DNA of 64,000 nucleotides. It comes from DASRIA01 sp963816975 (lineage in GTDB: Bacteria > Actinomycetota > Thermoleophilia > Solirubrobacterales > JBBDJG01). Below the pieces are notes generated by a model. It did no database searches, was not told the origin of the DNA, and worked only from the letters and a program-made list of their open reading frames with translations. Position 1 is the first letter of the stretch. The number at the start of each line of letters is the position of its first letter. A program made the translations under genes and the position numbers. Positions 55,394 to 63,272 of this stretch are shown here, in pieces. The stretch covers positions 124,001-188,000 of the forward strand of contig CAWFMD010000001.1 of assembly GCA_963816975.1 (NCBI GenBank). The letters are read 5' to 3'.

Positions 55394-55896
55394 GCAAGAA
55401 ACAGCGCGGCGCCGGGCGCGACCGCGGCGGAGACGTTGCCACCAACCGCCAGGCGCGGTTCCGCTACGAGCTGCTCGAGACGTGGGAGGTCGGCATCGTG
55501 CTGCAGGGCTCCGAGGTCAAGTCGGTGCGCGACGGCAAGGTGGCGCTGAAGGACGCCTATGCGCTGGTGCGCGACGGCGAGGTGTGGCTGCACAACGTGC
55601 ACATCGCCCCTTACCAGCCGGCCGCGCGGGAAGGGCACGATCCGGAGCGGCCGCGCAAGCTGCTGATGCACAGGCGCGAGATCGAGCGCCTGATCGGCAA
55701 GACGCAGGAGCAGGGGCTGACGCTCGTCCCGACCCGCATGTACTTCTCCGGCGCGCACGCAAAGCTGGAGCTGGCGCTGGCGCGCGGCAAGGAGCAGCAC
55801 GACAAGCGCGACGCGATCCGCGAGCGCGAGCAGCGCCGTGAGATGGAGCGCGAGCTCAAGGTTGGGCGCGGCAGAACCGGCGCACGGCCGCGTTGA
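55390..55896 (+). CDS. smpB: tmRNA-binding protein SmpB
   Basis: A 168-residue SmpB: 'NRQARFRYELLETWEVGIVLQGSEVKSVRDGKVALKDAYALV', 'NVHIAPYQPA', 'TRMYFSGAHAKLELALARGKEQHDKRDAIRERE'. It delivers tmRNA to stalled ribosomes. The C-terminal basic tail has an extra run after the usual end. The last 41 bases overlap the end of the hydrolase gene on the opposite strand. The partner RNA gene ssrA is 1.75 kb downstream. Confidence 0.96.
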   Translation: MSKKQRGAGRDRGGDVATNRQARFRYELLETWEVGIVLQGSEVKSVRDGKVALKDAYALVRDGEVWLHNVHIAPYQPAAREGHDPERPRKLLMHRREIERLIGKTQEQGLTLVPTRMYFSGAHAKLELALARGKEQHDKRDAIREREQRREMERELKVGRGRTGARPR

Positions 55897-56644
55897 ACTG
55901 CGCAGGCCGTTCGAGGTTGCTGACGTGGCCGGCGCCCGGGATCACGACAAGCTCGGTGTCCGGGATCTCCCGCTGGAACTGGTGGGCGACTCTGAGCGGT
56001 GAGCGCACGTCGAGCTCGCCCCAGACCAGCAACGTCGGCACCCCGACGCGGGGCAGCAGCGCGCGCTGGTCCGCGGCGGCCATCACGGATAGCTGGGTCC
56101 GCAGGCTTTGGGGGCGCACCGCGGCGGCGATCTCCTCGAGCAGCGGGACAAACTCGGCCGGCGGCTCGCCCGCGAACAGCCCGGGCAGGGTGGGATCGAA
56201 GTCCTCGGTGGGCAGGGCGAGCATCTGGCGCGCGCCTGCGACCCGGGCATCCACCTCCTCCGGGGGCAGCGAGCCCTTCCAGCCGGCATAGCTGTCGGCG
56301 AGGATCAGGGTCGAAACGAGCTCGGGACGGTGGTGGTAGAGCTCCAGTGCGACGGTGCCGCCCCACGACAGGCCGGCGACGTGCGCCGGGCCGAGCGCGA
56401 GCACTTCGATCAGCGCCGCGAGGCAGTTTGCGTAGTCCACCAGGCTGAAGTCGGCCGGCACGTCCGCGGAGCGGCCCGCACCCGGCTCGTCCCACGCGAC
56501 GACCGTGAACTCGTCGGCCAGGGCGTCGAGCTGAGGCTGCCACATGCGGCTGTCCCCGGCAGCACCGTGCGCGAACACCACCGGCGGCCCCGCACCGACG
56601 CGCTGATAGGCGAGGTCGATCCCGTTTGCCCGGGCGGTCTGCAC
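55856..56644 (-). CDS. Alpha/beta hydrolase
   Basis: A 262-residue alpha/beta-hydrolase. Oxyanion region 'VVFAHGAAGDSRMWQPQLDAL', nucleophile elbow 'VAGLSWGGTVALEL' (Ser), acid 'LLVWGELDVRSPL' (Asp) and 'IPGAGHVSNLERP' (His). It resembles the 3-oxoadipate enol-lactonase/MhpC group; substrate unknown. GTG 56644 was chosen at the onset of homology ('VQTARANGIDLAYQRVG'). It converges with smpB, sharing 41 bases. Confidence 0.86.
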   Translation of the reverse strand: MQTARANGIDLAYQRVGAGPPVVFAHGAAGDSRMWQPQLDALADEFTVVAWDEPGAGRSADVPADFSLVDYANCLAALIEVLALGPAHVAGLSWGGTVALELYHHRPELVSTLILADSYAGWKGSLPPEEVDARVAGARQMLALPTEDFDPTLPGLFAGEPPAEFVPLLEEIAAAVRPQSLRTQLSVMAAADQRALLPRVGVPTLLVWGELDVRSPLRVAHQFQREIPDTELVVIPGAGHVSNLERPAQFNAAVRRFCRAQP

Positions 56645-56694
56645 GATCGCGAGCCTACCCTGCGGCGGGAGGCGGAATCCTGGACATCCGGGTT

Positions 56695-57549
56695 CTACAC
56701 GTCGCCGAAGTCGCGCTCGATGAACGTCTCGGTCATGCCCAGCGCGAGCAGCGCGACGATCGCGATGTAGGAGGCGGCCACGAGCAGCCGGTCGCGAGGC
56801 GAGACCTGGTAGTAGCTCCTTCCTTCGGGCGATCTGCGCTGCCTCCAGCGGTGCCATGTCTCCATCGCTCCGAACAGTACGATCAGGATCAGGATCGGAT
56901 TGGGGAATGCGATCGTGAGCCCGATCAGCAGGGCGAATCCGACGAACCACAGCGCCGGGGACAGCGCGGCCATCGCGCGGCCCCCGTCGAGGGGCACGAT
57001 CGGCAGCATGTTGAAGAGGTTGATCAGGAAGCCGCTGAAGGCCAGCGCCGTGAACAGGTCGTTGCCGGTTGCGTGGGCGACCGGGATCAGGGCGGCCGAG
57101 CCGAGGCCGCCGACCACCGGCCCGGCCAGTCCCACCCGCGCCTCGGCCAGCGCGTTGTCGCCGAGCGACTTGGCCCAGATCACCGCGCCGAGAAACGGGA
57201 TGAACATCGGGGCGGATGCTTTGATCCCTTCGCGTCGCAGCTGCAGCACATGGCCCATCTCGTGCACGAAGATCAGGCCGACGAAGCCGGCGGCGAACTT
57301 CCAGCCCCAGATCAGCGAGTAGGCCGCGATCGACACCAGCATCGAGGCCGAAGTGGTGAAGACCTTGATCTTCGGGAGCAGGAAGATCAGCGCCTTGAGC
57401 TTGGCTCCGAACTTGACGATCACCAAGCCGATCGCGCCCAGCGGCGCGTAGAGCTTGCGCCAAGCAATCCGCCGTCGCCCGGAGCCGGGATGGATCGGAC
57501 CCTCGGGGAGGGGCTGCTGGGCGGGCGGCCGGTAGCTCGATGCTTCCAT
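56695..57549 (-). CDS. Site-2-protease-type M50 membrane metallopeptidase
   Basis: A 284-residue membrane protein with the zinc motif HEMGH at residues 96-100 and the third ligand in 'NMLPIVPLDGGR' near residues 180-191. About six helices, no PDZ or CBS domain, so a short RseP/SpoIVFB-like form. Such enzymes cut transmembrane segments of regulators or clear signal peptides. The N-terminal 35 residues are Pro-rich and cytoplasmic. No membrane-anchored anti-sigma factor lies nearby. Confidence 0.88.
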   Translation of the reverse strand: MEASSYRPPAQQPLPEGPIHPGSGRRRIAWRKLYAPLGAIGLVIVKFGAKLKALIFLLPKIKVFTTSASMLVSIAAYSLIWGWKFAAGFVGLIFVHEMGHVLQLRREGIKASAPMFIPFLGAVIWAKSLGDNALAEARVGLAGPVVGGLGSAALIPVAHATGNDLFTALAFSGFLINLFNMLPIVPLDGGRAMAALSPALWFVGFALLIGLTIAFPNPILILIVLFGAMETWHRWRQRRSPEGRSYYQVSPRDRLLVAASYIAIVALLALGMTETFIERDFGDV

Positions 57550-57645
57550 TGGATCGAGCTTAGCCGTGGGAGCGCCGGTTCCGCCCGTCCGTGCGATCTC
57601 GGGCGGCCGCCCCGCGCGCGGCTAACATTCGGGGACATACCTCAC

Positions 57646-58008
57646 GGGGACGACAGGCTTCGACGTGGTCGATCCGTGGAGGAAGTGGCAAGCCGAGGTC
57701 CCCGGTTGGCCTCGTAAAACCACCGGGAAAACCATACGTGCGGACTCTCACGAGTACGCCCTCGCGGCCTAGTTAACAGCTAGGCAGAGGAGTCGGCCCT
57801 CCCTCGGCCCGTGGGGAGGGGCACCGGCTTCAGAAACGGGCTCGCCCGAGGCGGTCTGCTCTCGCCGCCACGGGGACATCAAGAGGGCTGGCTCCCGGGA
57901 CGTGCCCGTCGGCGCGGACGCCCGGAGGCGAGATTCAAGCGCCGACTAAGCTTGTAGAAGCTTCCTGCCACGCGGCTGCGGACGCGGGTTCGATTCCCGC
58001 CGTCTCCA
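57646..58008 (+). ncRNA. ssrA: Transfer-messenger RNA
   Basis: About 363 bases. The 5' end GGGGACGACAGGCTTCGACG is a classic tmRNA start; the 3' end is GGTTCGATTCCCGCCGTCTCCA, and GGGGAC pairs with GTCTCC to form the tRNA-like acceptor stem. CCA is not encoded (the genome reads ATT after the discriminator A). The tag-coding part reads ADSHEYALAA then TAG (57740-57772), with the C-terminal ALAA recognised by ClpXP. One-piece form, on the same strand as smpB and followed by an intrinsic terminator. Confidence 0.96.
57740..57772 (+). other. tmRNA tag-peptide coding region
   Basis: GCG GAC TCT CAC GAG TAC GCC CTC GCG GCC TAG encodes ADSHEYALAA. The frame stays open upstream ('KTIR'), so the exact resume codon is inferred from the similarity to actinobacterial tags that begin ADS. 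Confidence 0.75.
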
Positions 58009-58025
58009 TTACGGAATCAGCACCC

Positions 58026-58062
58026 GAACCCCGGGACGAAGCCCCGGGGTTCATTTTGATTT
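58026..58062 (+). terminator. Intrinsic terminator of ssrA
   Basis: GAACCCCGGG (58026-58035) and its exact complement (58043-58052) form a 10-bp stem with a 7-base loop, followed by ATTTTGATTT. It starts 18 bases after the tmRNA end. Confidence 0.85.
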
Positions 58063-58078
58063 GCGGACAGATGTCCGG

Positions 58079-58813
58079 CTAGGGGGCGGTGACCGTCCAG
58101 GTGCCGATCGAGAATGCCTGCGCTCCGGTGACCCCCCATTCCATATTGAAGCCGAAGTTGCCGCTCTCGTTTTGGGGAGACTGGTTCTCGAAGGCGAACA
58201 CGGAAGGCGGCGTGTTGACCCCGCCCGAGTTGATCTGGTAGATGCAGAGGTATCCGGCGGCAGCGTTTCCGGGCCCGCTGCAGTTGGTCGTCCCGGTTGG
58301 TCCCGTGTAGACGATCCTGGCCGCCGGGATGCGCGTCGCGAGCGGGATCGGGAAGCTGACCGACAATGCGAGGAAACCGCTGGTGCCGGTGTTCGGGGTG
58401 CGGATGCCGTAATCGCCGCTCATCGAGCGCCCGGAAGGCAGCGTCGCGCCGTACTTCTGATAGGTGTCGGCGGCCGCGCCACCGAGATTGGAGCTGTTGG
58501 TGGCGTTGGTGGCGTTGGTGGCGTTGTCCGCGTTCGCCGCGCTGCCGACCTTGCCAAGTGAGCTCTCGAGGATGTCGGCGCCGGTCACGCTGTTGTTCCG
58601 GATGTCCCGGCCGCGGGTCGAGTTGTTGCGGAGATCCGTCGTGGAAACCTGGTTGTTGCGGATGTCCTTGCTCCCGACCGAATTGTTCTTGATCGCGCGA
58701 CTGTCGACGGAGCCCGTCGCGACGGCGTACGAGGTGCCGCCGAGCGCCACGAAAAGAGCGGTTGTCGCAATCACGTTGGCGTACGTCAGGGAAGAGCGGA
58801 TCCGGGTCAGCAC
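58079..58813 (-). CDS. Exported protein with NNS-type degenerate repeats
   Basis: A 244-residue protein: hydrophobic N-terminus ('YANVIATTALFVALGGTSYAVATGS', signal peptide or anchor) followed by 10-residue repeats at about 35-80 ('RAIKNNSVGSKDIRNNQVSTTDLRNNSTRGRDIRNNSVTGADI'), an 'NADNATNATNATN' run, then a C-terminal domain of about 140 residues with two Cys. The repeat has pentapeptide-like periodicity of alternating hydrophobic and Asn positions and could form a beta-helix. Start GTG 58813 has AGGAGG 8 bases upstream. Function unknown; a surface or spore-coat-like role is possible. Confidence 0.75.
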   Translation of the reverse strand: MLTRIRSSLTYANVIATTALFVALGGTSYAVATGSVDSRAIKNNSVGSKDIRNNQVSTTDLRNNSTRGRDIRNNSVTGADILESSLGKVGSAANADNATNATNATNSSNLGGAAADTYQKYGATLPSGRSMSGDYGIRTPNTGTSGFLALSVSFPIPLATRIPAARIVYTGPTGTTNCSGPGNAAAGYLCIYQINSGGVNTPPSVFAFENQSPQNESGNFGFNMEWGVTGAQAFSIGTWTVTAP

Positions 58814-58946
58814 GAGCGTTCCTCCTTGGTCAGGGTCTATGCGGGGCGCGTCAGCTTAACCGCGCTCGATGCGCCGGTGGCGAATGCGGGCCGTCCAGGC
58901 CGCGCAGAACTCGTCCACTGGATCACCGGCGCTGGGACGTGCGACG

Positions 58947-59738
58947 CTAGAGCGTAATCCGTGACTCCAGTCGCGCGACCGACTCCGGGTCGTGCGAGGG
59001 CAGGAAGACCGTCGGTTGGGAGCGGCCGTGGGCGAGGATCGCGTCCATCGTGTCGATCGACATCGCCGGCTTTGGCCCGATCGCATCGGGGCGGCGTGCG
59101 TGCAGCTGCTCGAGCGTGTCGGTCGCGTCACCGGCGAGGAGCACGTGGTGCCCGTCGTCGTCCACGCAAACGATGGAGATGTGCCCGGGCGTGTGGCCCG
59201 GGGTCGCGACGGCGACGATCCGCGCATCGTCGGTGAGCGGCCGGCTGGCGGCAAACGCACCGAACGGCCCGCCGTCGAGCACGAACGGCTGGTACTCCAC
59301 GCTCGCCGGCAGTGGCTGGCGTAAGACGCGTGCGAAGAAACGTGATCGAAGGCTGTGCGCGAACGCGACCTCGGTCTCGTGCACCAGCACGGGCCTGCGC
59401 AGGTGAACCGCTCCGTCCACATGGTCGCCGTGCAGATGGGTGAGCACGACAGTATCGACGTCCGCAAGCGCCAGGCCCTCCTTCTCCAGCGCGTGGGGAA
59501 GCTCCTGTTCAGGGACGACGTCGAAGCGGGCAAACGGAATGTCGCGGACGTTCGCGGTCTCACCGGTGTCCACGAGGACGAGTCGGCCTTCGTGCTCGAT
59601 CGCCCAGCAGTGGATCGGCGCCGGCTCGCTCCAGGGCCCTGGCAGGAAAAGGTCCAGCTGTCGTCGTGGGCCGGTCCTCGCATGAAGGAAAGCGTCCTTC
59701 AAGCGCACCGTCCCGGTCGTCAGGGCATGGATTCGCAT
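58947..59738 (-). CDS. Metallo-beta-lactamase-fold lactonase-like hydrolase
   Basis: A 263-residue MBL-fold enzyme. Zinc ligands: HLHGDH at 101-106, then 'TPGHTPGHIS' and 'LAGDATDT', the two-metal set of AHL lactonases such as AiiA. The domain order and length fit N-acyl-homoserine-lactone lactonases, but many hydrolases share it. It is the last gene of a minus-strand run and is separated from the upstream binding-protein gene by a strong hairpin. Confidence 0.82.
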   Translation of the reverse strand: MRIHALTTGTVRLKDAFLHARTGPRRQLDLFLPGPWSEPAPIHCWAIEHEGRLVLVDTGETANVRDIPFARFDVVPEQELPHALEKEGLALADVDTVVLTHLHGDHVDGAVHLRRPVLVHETEVAFAHSLRSRFFARVLRQPLPASVEYQPFVLDGGPFGAFAASRPLTDDARIVAVATPGHTPGHISIVCVDDDGHHVLLAGDATDTLEQLHARRPDAIGPKPAMSIDTMDAILAHGRSQPTVFLPSHDPESVARLESRITL

Positions 59739-59782
59739 GGCTTCTCACCGCGACTCTATTGCGGTGCGCGCCAGGGAAGCGT

Positions 59783-59810
59783 GAGAAGCCGCCCGACGGG
59801 GCGGCTTCTC
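59783..59810 (-). terminator. Perfect 12-bp hairpin downstream of the binding-protein gene
   Basis: GAGAAGCCGCCC (59783-59794) and its exact complement (59799-59810) flank a 4-base loop. On the minus strand it follows the binding-protein stop by 15 bases and precedes the lactonase start by 44 bases. There is no strong T-run, so termination may be partial. Confidence 0.6.
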
Positions 59811-59825
59811 CTCATTCGCTTGAGG

Positions 59826-60959
59826 CTAGGCTCCGATCGGTACCTGCACGCGCTCCTGCGGGTCGATGGCCCCCAGGCTCTCGACGACGCTGAGCTTGCC
59901 GTTCACTACCTGGGCGATGTACATGTTCAGCCTCAGGTGGTGCTGACCGGGCACCATTTCGGCAGGCCCACCGGGTCCCTCGGCGATCTTCGCGTGGTCC
60001 AGCGCTTGGAGCACGGCCGATTGCTCGAGCGAGCCCGCCTCCTTGACGGCGGCCTCCCACAGCTTTAGACCGCGGTACATGCCCGTACACGCGCTGCCGG
60101 CGGTGAACTGCGCACTGCCAGGAAACAGCTCGTCGTAGCGGCCGAGCAGTCGCTCGCTGAACGGGTCGCTCACGTCCTGGTAGTAGTCGAGGCAACCGTA
60201 CAGTCCGTCCACCTGCTCGGCGGGCACCATGCTCAGGACGTTCTCGTCGAAGTACGTGCAGACGATGTGGCCGCCTCGCTTCGTGAAGCCGGACTCGTAG
60301 AGCTGCTCGAAGAACGGCGTCATGCCGGGAGGAACGATCGTGTTGAACACCACCTCGGCGCCGCTGGCGGCGATCTTTTCGACAGTCTCGCCATAGTCGG
60401 AGTGATCGAGGGGGAAGTACTCCTCCCCCACGATCGAGCCACCGTTCGCCGTGGCGACCTCACGGACCCTCTCGTTCAGCACGTGCGGCCAGATGTAGTC
60501 GGCCGACGGCAGGTAGAAGGTCTTTGCACCCGTGCGCTCCATCAGCCAGGGGATCAGCGGCTCGACCTGCTGCGCCGGCACCGGGCCGGTACAGAAGACC
60601 AGCGGGTCGGACTCCTGTCCCTCGTACTGCTCCGGGTAGATGTAGAGCGTCCTGCCCTCCACCACGGCCGGACCCTTGATGGCCTGCCTGGTCGAGCTGT
60701 AGATGCCGCCGAAGAGCACGTCGACCTGATCGTGCTGGACGAGCTTGGCGGCCTTGGCCTCCGCTTCACTGTCCTCGGTCGCACTGTCCTCGAGGTGCAG
60801 CTCTATGCGGCGCCCCAACAGGCCGCCCGTCGCATTGATGTCGTCGATCACCATTTTGGCGACGTTCGCGTTTGCGACACCCATAAAGGAGAGTGGACCG
60901 GTCTCGTCTGCGATCACTCCCACCTTGATGGGACCGAATGAGTTTTTTGATGCGTTCAT
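59826..60959 (-). CDS. AmiC/UrtA-like type I ligand-binding protein without signal peptide
   Basis: A 377-residue Peripla_BP_5-type protein: 'KVGVIADETGPLSFMGVANANVAKMVIDDINATGGLLGRRIEL', 'VDVLFGGIYSSTRQAIKGPAV', 'LYIYPEQYEGQESD', 'FYLPSADYIWPHVLNE'. The motifs match UrtA/FmdD and AmiC. It begins MNASKNSFGPIKVGV, directly at the first strand, with no signal peptide or lipobox, and no ABC permease or ATPase gene is near. That points to a cytoplasmic amide or urea-like sensor such as AmiC. GGAGGA precedes the ATG. Confidence 0.85.
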   Translation of the reverse strand: MNASKNSFGPIKVGVIADETGPLSFMGVANANVAKMVIDDINATGGLLGRRIELHLEDSATEDSEAEAKAAKLVQHDQVDVLFGGIYSSTRQAIKGPAVVEGRTLYIYPEQYEGQESDPLVFCTGPVPAQQVEPLIPWLMERTGAKTFYLPSADYIWPHVLNERVREVATANGGSIVGEEYFPLDHSDYGETVEKIAASGAEVVFNTIVPPGMTPFFEQLYESGFTKRGGHIVCTYFDENVLSMVPAEQVDGLYGCLDYYQDVSDPFSERLLGRYDELFPGSAQFTAGSACTGMYRGLKLWEAAVKEAGSLEQSAVLQALDHAKIAEGPGGPAEMVPGQHHLRLNMYIAQVVNGKLSVVESLGAIDPQERVQVPIGA

Positions 60960-60973
60960 CGTGTTCCTCCGAT

Positions 60974-61246
60974 CTAGGCGTCGTAGTGGCCGCCGGGCTG
61001 CGCCGCCTGGGGCCTGCTCTTGTGTCCGGCCTGTTGCATGATCGGCGGGACCTCGGGGTCCGAGACGAAGCTCTGCCAACCCTCCGCATCCCAGTCGAAC
61101 AGCACCCAGACCCGGTCCGCCTCATTGGGGTCCCGGAACACCTGCGCGCCCTTCGACCCGTGCTCCCTCCGCTTGTCAGCGCCCTTGGTCGAGAAGACGC
61201 TCACGAAGCGGTCGAAGTCCTCAACCGTCGTCGTTGCCAGGATCAT
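60974..61246 (-). CDS. Small dimeric alpha/beta-barrel-like protein (90 aa)
   Basis: A 90-residue protein: 'MILATTTVEDFDRFVSVFSTKGADKRREHGSKGAQVFRDPNEADRVWVLFDWDAEGWQSFVSDPEV'. The strand-helix-strand-strand layout and 'VWVLFDWDAEGWQSFVSDPEV' are typical of ABM/EthD-like ferredoxin-fold proteins. AGGAGG lies six bases before the ATG. It ends 14 bases before the start of the binding-protein gene, so the two form an operon. Confidence 0.72.
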   Translation of the reverse strand: MILATTTVEDFDRFVSVFSTKGADKRREHGSKGAQVFRDPNEADRVWVLFDWDAEGWQSFVSDPEVPPIMQQAGHKSRPQAAQPGGHYDA

Positions 61247-61339
61247 GCTTCGCCTCCTGTGGCTCTCGGTGCCGCCGATCGACCCCGATGGTCAGGCGAG
61301 TATCTGCCCCGGATGGCCCCGTGGCATCGGGCGAATGCC

Positions 61340-62938
61340 CTATGCGGCGCGCACGAGGTCGTGCTCGAACGCCCACAGCGTCGCCGCGGCCCGGCTGCGG
61401 ACGCCGGCCTTCTGGTAGACGTGCTGGACGTGGTGGCCGACGGTCTTGGCCGAGATCCCGAGATCCGTGGCGATCTGCTGGTTGGACGCGCCGCGCATGA
61501 GCACGAGTAGCACCTCGAGCTCGCGCTCGGTCAGCCCCGCGGGCCGCTCCCGAGGTCGCTCACGCACCCGGTGGCCGGCGGCGGCGAGCACCGCGTCGAC
61601 GGCGTCCGGGTCGAGCCGCCCCTCTTTTACCTCACGCATCAACTCGGCCTCTGCCGCCGGCCCATCGAGCGCCGGCCGGTACGGACGCGGTTCGCGCATC
61701 GCCCCATAACAGTCGGCGGCGGCGAGAATGCGGGCGGCCTGATCGAGCGCCGGCCCGCGCGTGCCGCGGTGGTAGCCGGACCCGTCGAGCCGCTCGTGGT
61801 GGGCGCCGGCCAGCAGCCCGATCGGAGCGAGCGCCGGGGACTGGGCGAAAGCCCGCTCGCTGAAGTGGGGGTGCAGGCGCACCCGCTCCCACTCTCCGAA
61901 CCCGAGCGGCCCCGGCTTCTCCCAGATCGCATTTGACACGCCGATCCGGCCGAGGTCGTGCGCGAGTGCGGCGCGCCGCACGAGGGTCACGGAGTCGGCC
62001 GGGAGGCCCATGCGCCAGGCGGCGGCCTCGGCGAGCTCGGCCACGCCGGTTGAGTGCTCGCGCAGCCACGGAGACTTGAGACCGGTGATCGCGGCGATCG
62101 CCGCGAATGCGGCGTCGACCCGCTCGCCCGTGATGAAGATCGGGGGAGACGGCTCGCTTTCGAGCGCGTGCTCCCACATCCTCGTATCGTCCAACTCGGC
62201 GAGGATGTCGGTGAAGTTCCGCACGGCGAGCTCGGCGAGCCGCGGCTCGTATGCGGCGCCCGCTCGCTGCTCGACGACGGCGCGTGCCTCGTCCAAACCC
62301 GCGGCGGACAGGAACAGGGAGATGTCTCTCGCTACGTGTAGGAGGCGCATCGGCAACGGGATCGCATCGCCTGCGATACCGGGGAATCCTTTTCCGTCCC
62401 AGCGCGCAAAGACGTACTCGAGCGCCGCCTGGATGTCCGCGCCGAGCCCGAGCCACCCGGCGAATCGCTGTGCCACCTCGCACATCATCGCGAACGAGTC
62501 GCGGGCCCTGGGGCCGGCGTTGGCGATGGCGTCCTCGATCAGCTTGGCGCGAACCTCCGGGCTGCGCCCGACCCCGACGTAGGCCTTGTAGAACGCAAGG
62601 ACCTCCGCGGGCTTGGTGGGGTCGACGAGGTAGAAGGCGGCTCTGTGCTCGATGTCGTCGCCGAACAGCTGGGTCGCCTCGTGCCCGTTCGACGTGCACC
62701 CGGAGGCGTGGAGGAGCGCAATGTAGTACGCGTCCACGAGCTCCTGGGCGGTTGCTCCGGCGAGTTCGCCCAGGCGGACCGCGAGCACGGCGGTGCGCAT
62801 CGCATGCTCGAGGGGCTGCCCGGTGCCGAGGTCGGTCGCGAGCGACAGTGCGCCGACCACCTCGGCAGCACGGATCGGCCGCTCGGCTGAGGACGGGGCT
62901 GCTGCGACCGCTTCGGGATCCGACGCCAAGGTCGACAC
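61340..62938 (-). CDS. Tandem HD-GYP domain regulator with LuxR-type DNA-binding domain
   Basis: 532 residues from GTG 62938. The first half is a degenerate HD-GYP module: 'IALLHASGCTSN' has H77-A78 where HD is expected, and 'FARWDGKGFPGIAGDAIPLPMRLLHVARD' replaces HHER. The second is intact: H327-D328 in 'ALAHDLGRIGVSNAI', 'HPHFSERAF', HHER at 380-383 and 'LDGSGYHRG', 'LAAADCYGAM'. A LuxR/NarL HTH follows at about 466-525 ('LTERELEVLLVLMRGASNQQIATDLGISAKTVGHHV'). It may hydrolyse a cyclic dinucleotide and act on DNA. The start is uncertain (GTG 62956 or upstream to 63046, the latter overlapping the divergent gene). Confidence 0.85.
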   Translation of the reverse strand: MSTLASDPEAVAAAPSSAERPIRAAEVVGALSLATDLGTGQPLEHAMRTAVLAVRLGELAGATAQELVDAYYIALLHASGCTSNGHEATQLFGDDIEHRAAFYLVDPTKPAEVLAFYKAYVGVGRSPEVRAKLIEDAIANAGPRARDSFAMMCEVAQRFAGWLGLGADIQAALEYVFARWDGKGFPGIAGDAIPLPMRLLHVARDISLFLSAAGLDEARAVVEQRAGAAYEPRLAELAVRNFTDILAELDDTRMWEHALESEPSPPIFITGERVDAAFAAIAAITGLKSPWLREHSTGVAELAEAAAWRMGLPADSVTLVRRAALAHDLGRIGVSNAIWEKPGPLGFGEWERVRLHPHFSERAFAQSPALAPIGLLAGAHHERLDGSGYHRGTRGPALDQAARILAAADCYGAMREPRPYRPALDGPAAEAELMREVKEGRLDPDAVDAVLAAAGHRVRERPRERPAGLTERELEVLLVLMRGASNQQIATDLGISAKTVGHHVQHVYQKAGVRSRAAATLWAFEHDLVRAA

Positions 62939-63011
62939 CCTACCCCGGTCCGCCACCAGCTTCCAGGCTGAGGGATACTTGAGATCGACAGCGTCGGAAA
63001 GGAGACACATC

Positions 63012-63194
63012 ATGAAGACCTTGAAGTGCGACCTGTGCGAAGTCACGGCCGAAGGTGAGACGTTCGAAGAATGGATGAGCGCGCTGCGCCCTCACTACCG
63101 CGAGGCTCATCCCGAAGCGATGGACCCGAGCCACACCCAGCAGGACATGGAGCAGTGGATGGCCGAGAACAAGGCGAGGTTCGAAGCCGCCTGA
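63012..63194 (+). CDS. Small CxxC protein, DUF1059-like (60 aa)
   Basis: A 60-residue protein: 'MKTLKCDLCEVTAEGETFEEWMSALRPHYREAHPEAM'. Cys-x-x-Cys with a later His ('HYREAH') suggests a zinc-binding or redox site; the layout matches DUF1059-like small proteins. AAAGGAG precedes the ATG at 63012; a longer reading is a shadow of the regulator gene. Divergent from that regulator, so it is a likely target. Confidence 0.7.
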   Translation: MKTLKCDLCEVTAEGETFEEWMSALRPHYREAHPEAMDPSHTQQDMEQWMAENKARFEAA

Positions 63195-63272
63195 AGGGTC
63201 GGGGGTCGGGCGGCTCATCGCGGTGGAGCTTTGCTGTCAGGCCACGGAACCACCAACCGCGAAGGGAGACCC

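Noticed and set aside
57960..58008. A separate tRNA gene (GGTTCGATTCC T-loop)
   Set aside because: The T-arm and acceptor belong to the tmRNA tRNA-like domain; no D-arm or anticodon arm is nearby.
58447..58530. CRISPR-like or VNTR array in the GTTGGTGGC repeats
   Set aside because: Repeat unit is only nine bases, in frame, without spacers; it codes for NAT tripeptides.
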